Shown in pieces: positions 34,695 through 42,243 of a stretch of 48,351 nt of DNA. This stretch comes from Lysinibacillus fusiformis (lineage in GTDB: Bacteria; Bacillota; Bacilli; Bacillales_A; Planococcaceae), in contig NZ_PYWL01000021.1 of NCBI RefSeq assembly GCF_003049525.1, positions 1-48,351 of the forward strand, written 5' to 3'. The stretch's first letter is position 1. Each line of letters begins with the position of its first letter. The notes under the pieces are model-generated. The model was not told the DNA's origin, searched no databases, and was given only the letters and a program-made list of their open reading frames with translations. Position numbers and translations under genes: made by a program.

Positions 34695-34798
34695 TTATCC
34701 ACATGTGGATAATCGAAACCGACCAATACTTACTAACACCTTAGACTAACATATTTTCAACAAAATCTAAAGTAAGGATCATTTCCAAATGTGGATAA
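34695..34798. promoter_or_regulatory. Three perfect DnaA boxes upstream of mnmE
   Basis: TTATCCACA (34695-34703) and TGTGGATAA (34704-34712) abut head to head as an 18-bp perfect palindrome, 18 bases before the mnmE start codon. A third perfect box is at 34790-34798 (reverse). No clear sigma-A promoter is seen between them. Confidence 0.8.
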
Positions 34799-34853
34799 CA
34801 ACCATTTTTTTATAGGACTGAATTTCGACAAAAATACTTATTCTTTGTCTCAT

Positions 34854-34890
34854 AAAAAAAGGTCACTTTATCGCGAGGGATAAAATGACC
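34854..34890 (-). terminator. Terminator of spoIIIJ-jag
   Basis: On the minus strand GGTCATTTTATC and GATAAAGTGACC form a 12-position stem (one mismatch) with a six-base loop, then TTTTTTT. Confidence 0.92.
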
Positions 34891-34927
34891 TTTAAAACTA
34901 TAGTGTCTGTATGTTTTTGAAAATAAT

Positions 34928-35731
34928 CTAATTGTTTTTGACAGGCTCAATGACTAAATAACGATTAGGTTCTGAGCCTTCTGAATACGTCTCAAGATCA
35001 AGACGATTAGCTAATTGATTATGAATTATTTTTCTTTCGTATGACGGCATTGGTTCAAATGCCACACGTTGATTTGAACGTAATGCTTTATCCGCCATTC
35101 GATCAGCAAGTAACTCTAAAGCTACTTGTCGACGTTCGCGATAGTTTTCCACATCTAATTTCACCATTAAGAACTGCTTAGCGCTTTTATTGAGCACTAG
35201 CTGCGTTAATTGCTGTAAGGAATTTAATGTTTGACCACGTTTCCCGATAAGTAGAGCAGCTTTCTCACTTTTCAGCTGAAAATAAACGTATTTCCCTTCA
35301 CGTGTCGTAGTTATTTCAAGATCATCAATATCCAATTGCTCAGCAATCGTTACTAAATAAGCTTTTGCCTCCTCAATTGGGTTTGCTGAATCTTCTTCCT
35401 CATTTTGTTCGTTTACAACTTTTTGAACAGCTTCGATTTCATTTGGTTGATCAGAAACTTGTGAACTGATTGTTTCAACATCATCTACTGCTAATTGTTT
35501 GTCTAATTGAGTCGTTATTTGCGATTCGGCTTCTTCACTTTCAATTACCGGAATCTGAACTTCCTTTACAGTTACACGAACTTCTGCGGAACGTGCACCA
35601 AAACCTAAAAATCCTTTTTTACCTTCTTGTAAAACTTCAACATCTACTTGTTCACGGGTTTTGCCAAGTTTCTGTAACGCCAATGAGATCGCTTCTTTTG
35701 TTGTTGCGCCTATTTGCGTAAGTTGTTTCAC
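34928..35731 (-). CDS. jag: RNA-binding protein Jag/KhpB (Jag_N, KH, R3H domains)
   Basis: A 267-residue protein. The N-terminal Jag_N domain (1-53; GKKGFLGFGARSAEV) is followed by an acidic Glu/Gln-rich linker (about 60-125), a KH domain (about 130-205; ALLIGKRGQTLNSLQ) and an R3H domain (about 206-267; ending YLVIEP). It binds RNA, forms a complex with KhpA in streptococci and affects cell elongation. GTG 35731 overlaps the spoIIIJ stop as GTGA. The linker is longer than in B. subtilis Jag, which has about 208 residues. Confidence 0.95.
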   Translation of the reverse strand: MKQLTQIGATTKEAISLALQKLGKTREQVDVEVLQEGKKGFLGFGARSAEVRVTVKEVQIPVIESEEAESQITTQLDKQLAVDDVETISSQVSDQPNEIEAVQKVVNEQNEEEDSANPIEEAKAYLVTIAEQLDIDDLEITTTREGKYVYFQLKSEKAALLIGKRGQTLNSLQQLTQLVLNKSAKQFLMVKLDVENYRERRQVALELLADRMADKALRSNQRVAFEPMPSYERKIIHNQLANRLDLETYSEGSEPNRYLVIEPVKNN

Positions 35732-36498
35732 TTTTTAGCCCCTCCATTTTGAGCAGGTTGTGTTTTATCTTTATTCCAAGGCTTATAAATATACAGGTTT
35801 TGGAAAATCGAAATAATGTTCCCGATTACCCAATATAGTGATAATGCAGCTGGTAAGGCCATACCAAAAGCAATTATCATGAATGGCATAATATACATCA
35901 TAATTTTCATTTGAGGATTATCCATTGCTGGTCCTGTACGTAATACGATAAATTGCATTAAACCTGCTGTAATTGCTAATGCAGGTGCAGGATCCGCTAG
36001 AGGGAAGATAAAGAAATTCCCTAAATCAAATGTAGATGTAGCATTCATACGGCTAATTGCATGATAGAAACCAATTAAAATTGGCATTTGAATGATTACT
36101 GGTAAACACCCTGCAAGTGGGTTTACACCTGATTCACTCATCAGCTTCATCATTTCTTGCTGATATTGTTGTTGTGTCTGAGCATCCTTAGAAGCATACT
36201 TCTTTTGCAGTTCCTTCAATTTTGGCTGAATTTCTTGCATCTTTTTAGAACTCTTTGTTTGTTTAATCATTAGTGGCAAAATTGCTAAACGAATAATAAT
36301 CGTTACGGCAATGATCCCCCATGCGTACGTGCCAAGTAGCTCAGCAAAGTATTTTATCGCTGATACCAACGGCCAAACAATGAATTCATTCCAGAAGCCA
36401 GTGCTGTCTTTGGAAATTGGTTCATTGAATTCTGTACAACCAGATAGTAGTAGAGCTACTGATACTAGTGACAAAATTACCCAATGTTGTTTTTTCAA
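35728..36498 (-). CDS. spoIIIJ: Membrane protein insertase SpoIIIJ/YidC1
   Basis: A 256-residue lipoprotein-type YidC. The signal peptide ends in the lipobox LLSGC (C21), and five membrane segments follow, with KSSKKMQEIQPKLKELQKKY in the cytoplasmic loop and an arginine in the hydrophilic groove (IIRLAILPLMIK). It inserts membrane proteins with or without SecYEG and is needed for SpoIIIA function in sporulation. The start is TTG 36498 after AGGGGGAAGAAGG. No MifM-like upstream regulator is seen. Confidence 0.96.
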   Translation of the reverse strand: MKKQHWVILSLVSVALLLSGCTEFNEPISKDSTGFWNEFIVWPLVSAIKYFAELLGTYAWGIIAVTIIIRLAILPLMIKQTKSSKKMQEIQPKLKELQKKYASKDAQTQQQYQQEMMKLMSESGVNPLAGCLPVIIQMPILIGFYHAISRMNATSTFDLGNFFIFPLADPAPALAITAGLMQFIVLRTGPAMDNPQMKIMMYIMPFMIIAFGMALPAALSLYWVIGNIISIFQNLYIYKPWNKDKTQPAQNGGAKK

Positions 36499-36605
36499 CC
36501 TTCTTCCCCCTACAATTACTATTCACTTTTTCTAAATCTATATGCATCTTCTTTATTCACTGACTGACAGTTTCCTGCCCTAAAATCTGTGACATCTGAC
36601 AGCAG

Positions 36606-36633
36606 CTTTATCTCAGCTTAAACAAAGATAAAG
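36606..36633 (-). other. Hairpin in the spoIIIJ leader
   Basis: CTTTATCT (36606-36613) and AGATAAAG (36626-36633) form a perfect eight-bp stem with a 12-base loop, about 110 bases before spoIIIJ. The 354-base gap 36499-36852 also holds a GTATGCAA/TTGCATAC inverted repeat (36786-36793 and 36844-36851). I see no gene, and no promoter that convinces me. Confidence 0.4.
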
Positions 36634-36852
36634 TTATCAGCTATTTTATCATGCCTATAACGTTTCACTCTACTAAATATTCTCACAATATACACTTATT
36701 CCTGAGTTTTGTGGCGAATTTAACATATTTTTAAGTGAAATCTAACGTTAAAAATACCCCTATACGTATACTTCCCTAGGTTATGGTATGCAATCTCACT
36801 CTCATTCTTAAAGCTAATAATACAGGCGCATTTTACCACTCGGTTGCATACA

Positions 36853-37197
36853 TTACACTTTCTTCAATACCTTTGCGATTTTTAGTACATGTTGCAAACT
36901 TTGTTTCACTTCATGAAAATCCATAGTGGCCGCCGGTTGTCTGGCGATAATAACATAATCCATATTCGTCTTTAGATCATCCTTTAAGTCAAGAATACTA
37001 TGTCGAATATAGCGTTTTATTTGGTTGCGTTTTACCGCATTCCCAAGCTTTTTACTAACCGATAAACCTACACGAAATTCTGTTTGTTCCTCTTTTGATA
37101 AAAAGTAAACAACAAACTGACGATTAGCGAAAGATTTACCTTTTTTAAACACCTTTTGGAAATCATCATTCTTCTTCACTCTTTGGCGTTTTTTCAT
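36853..37197 (-). CDS. rnpA: Ribonuclease P protein component
   Basis: A 114-residue basic protein with the RNase P signature RNQIKRYIRH and the start MKKRQRVKKNDDFQKVFKKGKS. It pairs with the RNA subunit to trim tRNA 5' ends. ATG 37197 is chosen, with AGGTGA five bases upstream; the frame extends to a GTG within that site. It follows rpmH across a terminator hairpin. Confidence 0.97.
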   Translation of the reverse strand: MKKRQRVKKNDDFQKVFKKGKSFANRQFVVYFLSKEEQTEFRVGLSVSKKLGNAVKRNQIKRYIRHSILDLKDDLKTNMDYVIIARQPAATMDFHEVKQSLQHVLKIAKVLKKV

Positions 37198-37261
37198 TTC
37201 TTTCACCTGCTAATAGATAATATCTTTTGATCCTCATTTCTAGGTTTACCAAAAATAAAGA

Positions 37262-37290
37262 AAAAAAAGACCACTGATGTGGCTCAGTGG
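37262..37290 (-). terminator. Terminator/attenuator between rpmH and rnpA
   Basis: On the minus strand CCACTGA and TCAGTGG form a seven-bp stem with a six-base loop, followed by TCTTTTTTT. It should lower rnpA expression relative to rpmH. Confidence 0.88.
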
Positions 37291-37297
37291 ACTTATT

Positions 37298-37432
37298 TTA
37301 TGCTGATAAAACTTTTCTTCCTTTACGACGACGAGCAGCAAGAACTTTGCGACCGTTTTTCGTGCTCATACGTGCGCGGAAACCGTGAACTTTACTGTGT
37401 TTACGTTTCTTTGGTTGGTAAGTACGTTTCAT
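37298..37432 (-). CDS. rpmH: 50S ribosomal protein L34
   Basis: A 44-residue, strongly basic protein, MKRTYQPKKRKHSKVHGFRA at its start and RRRKGRKVLSA at its end, which is the standard L34. AGGAGG precedes the ATG. It is the first gene to the left of oriC, transcribed away from it, as in nearly all bacteria. Confidence 0.98.
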   Translation of the reverse strand: MKRTYQPKKRKHSKVHGFRARMSTKNGRKVLAARRRKGRKVLSA

Positions 37433-37487
37433 TTATATAGACACCTCCTGATATATGAGTTGAATTTTTCAACATACAGACTCGAAT

Positions 37488-37517
37488 ATTATATAAAGTA
37501 ACTAGTTATTTTGTCAA
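37488..37517 (-). promoter_or_regulatory. rpmH promoter
   Basis: Minus-strand perfect TTGACA (37517-37512), an 18-base spacer and perfect TATAAT (37493-37488). Confidence 0.88.
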
Positions 37518-37640
37518 TGTATTTCACAAATTTCTTTTAGGTAGTCATTCTATGTATCTAAATGAATCTACTTCATCTTCCCCCAATGACCATTCCAATA
37601 CTCCGAAAAAAACAATATTACTAACTTTTTTTTAAAATAT

Positions 37641-37939
37641 TTATCCACAGAATACTTGTTTTTTTTGCACAGAGTTGTGTATAGTGTTTTTTGCATATTT
37701 TTTTATCCACAACATTTATCTACAGCTTTTTCACATACGCAGTGCTTGTGGACAACTCTAAAGTGCATAACTACAAGCTATGTGGATAAGTTTCATAAAC
37801 TATTGAAATAGCTTTGTTTTTCTGATACGATTACTGTGCTTCACTTTGTTGAAAACTGAAATGAACATTTTAATTATCCACAACTGTTAATATGCTGTGG
37901 ATAATTTTTATCACAGCCTTTGGTTAACTTTTATCCACA
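37641..37939. other. oriC: oriC, left part: DnaA-box region upstream of dnaA
   Basis: Six perfect DnaA boxes: 37641-37649, 37703-37711, 37874-37882 and 37931-37939 on plus, 37781-37789 and 37896-37904 on minus. One-mismatch boxes are at 37716-37724 and 37747-37755. This corresponds to the incA/incB part of the bipartite B. subtilis origin and also to the autoregulatory region of dnaA. The rest of the 607-base gap 37433-38039 holds the rpmH and dnaA promoters. Confidence 0.93.
37803..37831 (+). promoter_or_regulatory. Probable dnaA promoter
   Basis: TTGAAA (37803-37808), a 17-base spacer and TACGAT (37826-37831), flanked on both sides by DnaA boxes, so DnaA should repress its own gene. A weaker alternative is TTGTTT-18-TATAGT (37656-37685). 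Confidence 0.6.
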
Positions 37940-38039
37940 ACTTGTGATTATGTGGACGAGTTGTAAAATGAACGTATTTGCCATTTCTATAAATGCAATT
38001 TTTTTTTATGTATTGAACACTGTAAAGGAGATTAGTAGC

Positions 38040-39389
38040 TTGGAACATTTAGAAGAATTATGGAATAATGTCCTGGCTCAAGTTGAACAAAAAATTTCTA
38101 AACCAAGCTTCGAAACGTGGCTAAAGTCTACCAAATTACTGTCCTACAATGGCAGTGGTTCAACTGTGACAATTGCTGCGCCAAATTCGTTTGCTCGAGA
38201 TTGGCTTGAGAATCATTATATTCATTTGATTACAGGTATATTAACGGAGCTTACAGGCGAAGACTTGCTTATTAAATTTGTTGTTCAAAAAAACCAGGAT
38301 TCGGACGATTTTGATTTGCCGGCGCCGATTATCCAAGCAAAGAATAACGATCACCATGATATTTCACCGGGGATGCTAAACCCGAAGTATACTTTTGATA
38401 CGTTTGTTATTGGCTCTGGTAACCGCTTTGCACATGCTGCCTCTCTAGCAGTTGCTGAAGCACCTGCAAAGGCTTATAACCCTTTCTTCATTTATGGGGG
38501 AGTTGGGCTTGGTAAGACGCACTTAATGCATGCCATTGGTCATTATGTTTTAGAGCATAATCCGAATGCAAAAGTAGTCTATTTATCATCTGAGAAATTT
38601 ACAAATGAATTTATTAACTCTATTCGTGATAACAAAGCACTTGATTTTCGCAATAAGTACCGCAATGTGGATGTACTGCTAATTGATGATATTCAATTCC
38701 TTGCTGGAAAAGAATCAACTCAAGAAGAATTTTTCCACACGTTTAATACTTTACATGAAGAATCCAAGCAAATTGTTATATCAAGTGACCGACCTCCAAA
38801 GGAAATTCCAACATTAGAGGATCGGCTACGTTCACGTTTTGAATGGGGATTAATAACGGATATTGCACCTCCTGATTTGGAAACACGTATTGCTATTCTG
38901 CGTAAAAAAGCAAAAGCAGATGGTTTAGAGGTACCCAATGAGGTGATGCTCTATATTGCGAACCAGATTGACTCCAATATTAGGGAGCTTGAAGGTGCGC
39001 TTATTCGCGTCGTTGCCTATTCATCACTCGTAAACAAAGATATTAATGCCACACTTGCTGCAGAGGCACTAAAGGATATCATTCCTAATTCAAAGCCACG
39101 AACTGTGACAATATTAGACATTCAAAATGCTGTTGGTGAGCATTTTAGTATACGTTTAGAAGATTTTGTGGCGAAAAAGCGTACAAAGCTAATTGCTTTT
39201 CCTCGCCAAATTGCCATGTATTTATCACGCGAATTAACAGATTTTTCGCTGCCGAAAATTGGCGAAGAATTTGGGGGACGTGATCATACAACTGTGATTC
39301 ATGCTCACGAAAAAATATCTTCTTTGTTGAAAAATGACGTCCAGCTTCAACAAGATGTTAAACAAATTCGTAGCATGCTGGGGAAGTAA
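38040..39389 (+). CDS. dnaA: Chromosomal replication initiator DnaA
   Basis: A 449-residue AAA+ protein. Domain I (1-80; KPSFETWLKSTK) binds DnaD/SirA-type partners; domain II is a short linker; domain III has Walker A GGVGLGKT (153-160) and Walker B LLIDD (213-217). Domain IV carries the DnaA-box reader GGRDHTTVIHAHEKI. I choose TTG 38040 because AAAGGAG ends nine bases before it and the protein then starts like B. subtilis DnaA. The open frame back to 37920 covers oriC DNA and is not coding. Confidence 0.98.
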   Translation: MEHLEELWNNVLAQVEQKISKPSFETWLKSTKLLSYNGSGSTVTIAAPNSFARDWLENHYIHLITGILTELTGEDLLIKFVVQKNQDSDDFDLPAPIIQAKNNDHHDISPGMLNPKYTFDTFVIGSGNRFAHAASLAVAEAPAKAYNPFFIYGGVGLGKTHLMHAIGHYVLEHNPNAKVVYLSSEKFTNEFINSIRDNKALDFRNKYRNVDVLLIDDIQFLAGKESTQEEFFHTFNTLHEESKQIVISSDRPPKEIPTLEDRLRSRFEWGLITDIAPPDLETRIAILRKKAKADGLEVPNEVMLYIANQIDSNIRELEGALIRVVAYSSLVNKDINATLAAEALKDIIPNSKPRTVTILDIQNAVGEHFSIRLEDFVAKKRTKLIAFPRQIAMYLSRELTDFSLPKIGEEFGGRDHTTVIHAHEKISSLLKNDVQLQQDVKQIRSMLGK

Positions 39390-39393
39390 TTAC

Positions 39394-39550
39394 TGTGGAC
39401 AATCCTACTATTTAAACACAAACTTATACACAGTCTATCTACATGTGGATAGACTGATTTTATTCATAAAAAGGCACTTATCCACAAATCCACAGAGCCT
39501 ATTACTATATCTTTTTTATTTTATATAAATAAATAATATAAATATGTGAG
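39394..39550. other. oriC: oriC, right part: unwinding region between dnaA and dnaN
   Basis: One perfect DnaA box (39478-39486) and three one-mismatch boxes (39394-39402 reverse, 39424-39432, 39444-39452 reverse) are followed by GAGC and then CTA-TTA-CTA-TAT-CTT (39499-39513). Those read on the complementary strand as DnaA-trios (3'-GAT-AAT-GAT...). An almost pure A+T stretch continues to 39545, the likely unwinding element. Confidence 0.88.
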
Positions 39551-39559
39551 GGAAAACGA

Positions 39560-40696
39560 ATGAAATTTGATATTTTACGTGACCGTTTATTAGAGGGTTT
39601 AAATGATGTCATGAAAGCAGTAAGTTCTAAAACAACTATCCCGATTTTAACAGGGATTAAAATTGATGTAACAGAAGAAGGTATTCGCTTAACAGGTAGT
39701 GATGCAGATATTACAATCCAAACATTTATCCCTGTTGAGGAAGATGGACAACAGATTATTCACATTGCAGAAACAGGATCAATAGTTGTACAAGCTCGTA
39801 TGTTTAATGAAATTGTACGTAAATTACCAACAAATGATGTTGAAATCCATGTAACACCTGGTTTCCAAACTCATATTCGCTCTGGTAAATCTGAGTTCCA
39901 TTTAATTGGCTCTGATGCAGCTGAATACCCATTATTACCAGAATTAACGGAAGATCAAAAATTTACTATTCCTGCTGATCTTCTAAAAACAATTATTCGT
40001 GAAACAGTGTTTGCAGTTGCCACTTCAGAAAGTAGACCGGTGTTGACAGGTGTAAACTGGCAGATTAAAAACGAAACATTAATCTGTGTTGCAACAGATA
40101 GTCACCGTTTAGCTAGACGTAAGGTACAACTGGAAAATTTACCAGAAGTTGAGCATAGTGTTGTTATCCCAGGAAAAAGTTTAAATGAGTTAAATAAAGT
40201 ACTAGAGGATTCTACAAATCTTGTCCAAATTGTTATTACAAGTCAGCAAGTATTATTTAAAACAGGAGATGTTTTATTCTTCTCTCGTTTGTTAGAAGGA
40301 AATTACCCAGACACTACTCGCTTAATTCCGGAAGAATATCAAACTAATGTAACGATTAACGGCAAATCTTTATTGCAAGCTATTGACCGTGCCTCACTAG
40401 TAGCAAGAGGAGACCGTAATAATGTTGTCCGTTTTGAAATATTAGGCCACCAAGCAGTTGAAGTTTCTTCTAATTCACCTGAAATCGGTAAAGTACAAGA
40501 GGAAATTCCTGTTGAGTCATTAGAAGGGGAAGGTCTGAAAATTTCTTTTAGTGCCAAATATATGATGGAGGCATTGAAGGCAATCGACGGCCAAGATGTA
40601 GTTATTCAATTTACAGGCGCAATGAGACCGTTTATTTTACGCTCGGTTCATGACGATGCAATTTTACAATTAATTTTACCTGTACGTACTTACTAA
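39560..40696 (+). CDS. dnaN: DNA polymerase III sliding clamp (beta)
   Basis: A 378-residue protein of three similar clamp domains that closes as a dimer around DNA and tethers polymerase. It starts MKFDILRDRLLEGLNDV and ends RSVHDDAILQLILPVRTY, as in Bacillus DnaN. GAGGG lies seven bases before the ATG. It may be cotranscribed with dnaA, and it ends in a clear terminator. Confidence 0.98.
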   Translation: MKFDILRDRLLEGLNDVMKAVSSKTTIPILTGIKIDVTEEGIRLTGSDADITIQTFIPVEEDGQQIIHIAETGSIVVQARMFNEIVRKLPTNDVEIHVTPGFQTHIRSGKSEFHLIGSDAAEYPLLPELTEDQKFTIPADLLKTIIRETVFAVATSESRPVLTGVNWQIKNETLICVATDSHRLARRKVQLENLPEVEHSVVIPGKSLNELNKVLEDSTNLVQIVITSQQVLFKTGDVLFFSRLLEGNYPDTTRLIPEEYQTNVTINGKSLLQAIDRASLVARGDRNNVVRFEILGHQAVEVSSNSPEIGKVQEEIPVESLEGEGLKISFSAKYMMEALKAIDGQDVVIQFTGAMRPFILRSVHDDAILQLILPVRTY

Positions 40697-40714
40697 AAAT
40701 TTAAGATCTGTTAG

Positions 40715-40742
40715 GATAGTCGCAATTTGCGGCTATCTTTTT
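40715..40742 (+). terminator. Terminator of dnaN
   Basis: GATAGTCGCA (40715-40724) and TGCGGCTATC (40728-40737) form a ten-pair stem (one G-U) with a three-base loop, then TTTTTTT. Confidence 0.93.
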
Positions 40743-40769
40743 TACTTATGGGGAAATTTTAGGTATGAT
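40741..40769 (+). promoter_or_regulatory. Possible yaaA-recF promoter
   Basis: TTTACT (40741-40746), a 17-base spacer and TATGAT (40764-40769) begin in the T-run of the dnaN terminator. Confidence 0.45.
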
Positions 40770-40807
40770 AGAGAGATAGTCAGTCTGTATTTGGAGGGGA
40801 ACACACT

Positions 40808-41032
40808 ATGCAGGACATTAAAATCGATGAGGAGTTCATCACGTTAGGGCAGCTATTAAAAATATCTGATGCCATTAGTTCAGGTGGAATGGCGAAGTGG
40901 TTTTTACAGGAAAATGCTGTATATGTCAATGGAGAAGTAGACGATCGTCGAGGTCGAAAATTACGTAACGGAGATGTTATAAATATACCAGGATGTGGTC
41001 GTTTTCAGATCGTAGGACCAACTGGGCAATAA
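40808..41032 (+). CDS. yaaA: S4-domain RNA-binding protein YaaA (RlbA)
   Basis: A 74-residue protein with an S4-like RNA-binding fold (FITLGQLLKISDAISSGGMA, VNGEVDDRRGRKLRNGDVI). In B. subtilis YaaA/RlbA affects ribosome assembly. GGAGGGG lies upstream of the ATG. It precedes recF by three bases, so the two are coupled. Confidence 0.95.
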   Translation: MQDIKIDEEFITLGQLLKISDAISSGGMAKWFLQENAVYVNGEVDDRRGRKLRNGDVINIPGCGRFQIVGPTGQ

Positions 41033-41035
41033 ACT

Positions 41036-42151
41036 ATGCATATTGAACAAATAAAACTTACAAATTACCGTAATTATGATGCCTTAGCTTTAAACTTCTC
41101 TCCAAAAATTAATGTTTTCATTGGTGAAAATGCTCAAGGAAAAACAAATGTTATGGAGTCTATTTACGTATTAGCAATGGCTAAATCCCATCGAACAACG
41201 AACGATAAAGAATTGATACGTTGGGATTCAGACTATGGTAAAATAGAAGGGGCCGTTCAAAAAAGACATGGTATTTTACCGATTGAGCTTACGATTACAA
41301 AGAAGGGTAAAAAGGGCAAGATAAATCATATAGAGCAAAGTCGCCTTAGTCATTATATTGGCCAAATGAACGTCGTAATGTTTGCACCAGAGGATTTAAA
41401 CGTTGTAAAGGGTAGTCCGCAAATACGCCGACGTTTTATTGATATGGAGATTGGGCAAATTTCGCCTGTCTATTTACATGATTTATTAACCTTTCAAAAA
41501 GTTTTAAAACAACGTAACCATTTCTTAAAGATGAACCAGGGCAAGTCCATGTCAAATGATGTGATGTATGAGGTTTATAATGAACAATATATTCATGCAG
41601 CTACCCAAATTATTCGTAAAAGATTTCAATTTATGGATTTATTGCAGGAGTGGGCTGAACCTATACATGCAGGTATATCACAAGGGAAGGAAACGCTCGT
41701 TATAAAATATCGTACGGTAGCTGGAATAGAAAAAGAACATTCTTCTAGCGAAATTGAAAATACTTTACATCAAAAATTGATGGAAGCAAGAGAACGCGAA
41801 TTTGACAGAGGTGTGACGTTAGTAGGTCCACATCGTGATGATTTGCAGTTTTTAGTAAATGGCTATGATGTGCAAACATATGGCTCGCAAGGACAGCAGC
41901 GTACAACCGCATTGTCTTTAAAACTTGCTGAAATTGAATTAATTAAACAAGAAACAAATGAAACACCCATACTACTTTTAGATGATGTCTTGTCGGAACT
42001 TGATGATTATCGTCAATCGCATTTATTAAATACCATTCAAGGTGAAGTGCAAACCTTTGTCACAACTACAAGTGTTGAAGGAATTCATCATGAAACAATG
42101 GAGCAGGCTCAACTGTTCCACGTGAAACAAGGTGCGATAGAAAAAAGTTAG
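41036..42151 (+). CDS. recF: DNA replication and repair protein RecF
   Basis: A 371-residue SMC-like ATPase with Walker A GENAQGKTN (30-38), signature SQGQQRTTALSLKLAE and Walker B LLLDDVLSELD. It helps load RecA at gaps with RecO and RecR. The ribosome site is weak, so translation probably depends on yaaA. Its last codons (LFHVKQG) contain a perfect parS site. Confidence 0.97.
   Translation: MHIEQIKLTNYRNYDALALNFSPKINVFIGENAQGKTNVMESIYVLAMAKSHRTTNDKELIRWDSDYGKIEGAVQKRHGILPIELTITKKGKKGKINHIEQSRLSHYIGQMNVVMFAPEDLNVVKGSPQIRRRFIDMEIGQISPVYLHDLLTFQKVLKQRNHFLKMNQGKSMSNDVMYEVYNEQYIHAATQIIRKRFQFMDLLQEWAEPIHAGISQGKETLVIKYRTVAGIEKEHSSSEIENTLHQKLMEAREREFDRGVTLVGPHRDDLQFLVNGYDVQTYGSQGQQRTTALSLKLAEIELIKQETNETPILLLDDVLSELDDYRQSHLLNTIQGEVQTFVTTTSVEGIHHETMEQAQLFHVKQGAIEKS
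42114..42129. promoter_or_regulatory. Perfect parS site at the end of recF
   Basis: TGTTCCACGTGAAACA is identical to the B. subtilis parS consensus. It lies 4 kb right of dnaA, while the parB site lies 10 kb left, so ParB loading sites bracket oriC. Confidence 0.95.
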
Positions 42152-42198
42152 CCAGGGTAGTTTTTTAGATTACAAAAGAATGGTAATAGTCAGCTCGG

Positions 42199-42228
42199 TT
42201 GACTGTTCATTCATTTACACACAATGAT
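42199..42228 (+). promoter_or_regulatory. Possible gyrB promoter
   Basis: TTGACT (42199-42204), an 18-base spacer and AATGAT (42223-42228), in the 92-base recF-gyrB gap. Confidence 0.4.
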
Positions 42229-42243
42229 GTTATGAAGGAGTAG

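Noticed and set aside
37920..38039. 40-codon N-terminal extension of dnaA
   Set aside because: It covers a DnaA box and oriC DNA, resembles no DnaA, and the TTG at 38040 has a well-placed AAAGGAG.
39997..40016. parS-like half-site in dnaN (CGTGAAACA)
   Set aside because: Only one arm matches; the other arm has several mismatches.
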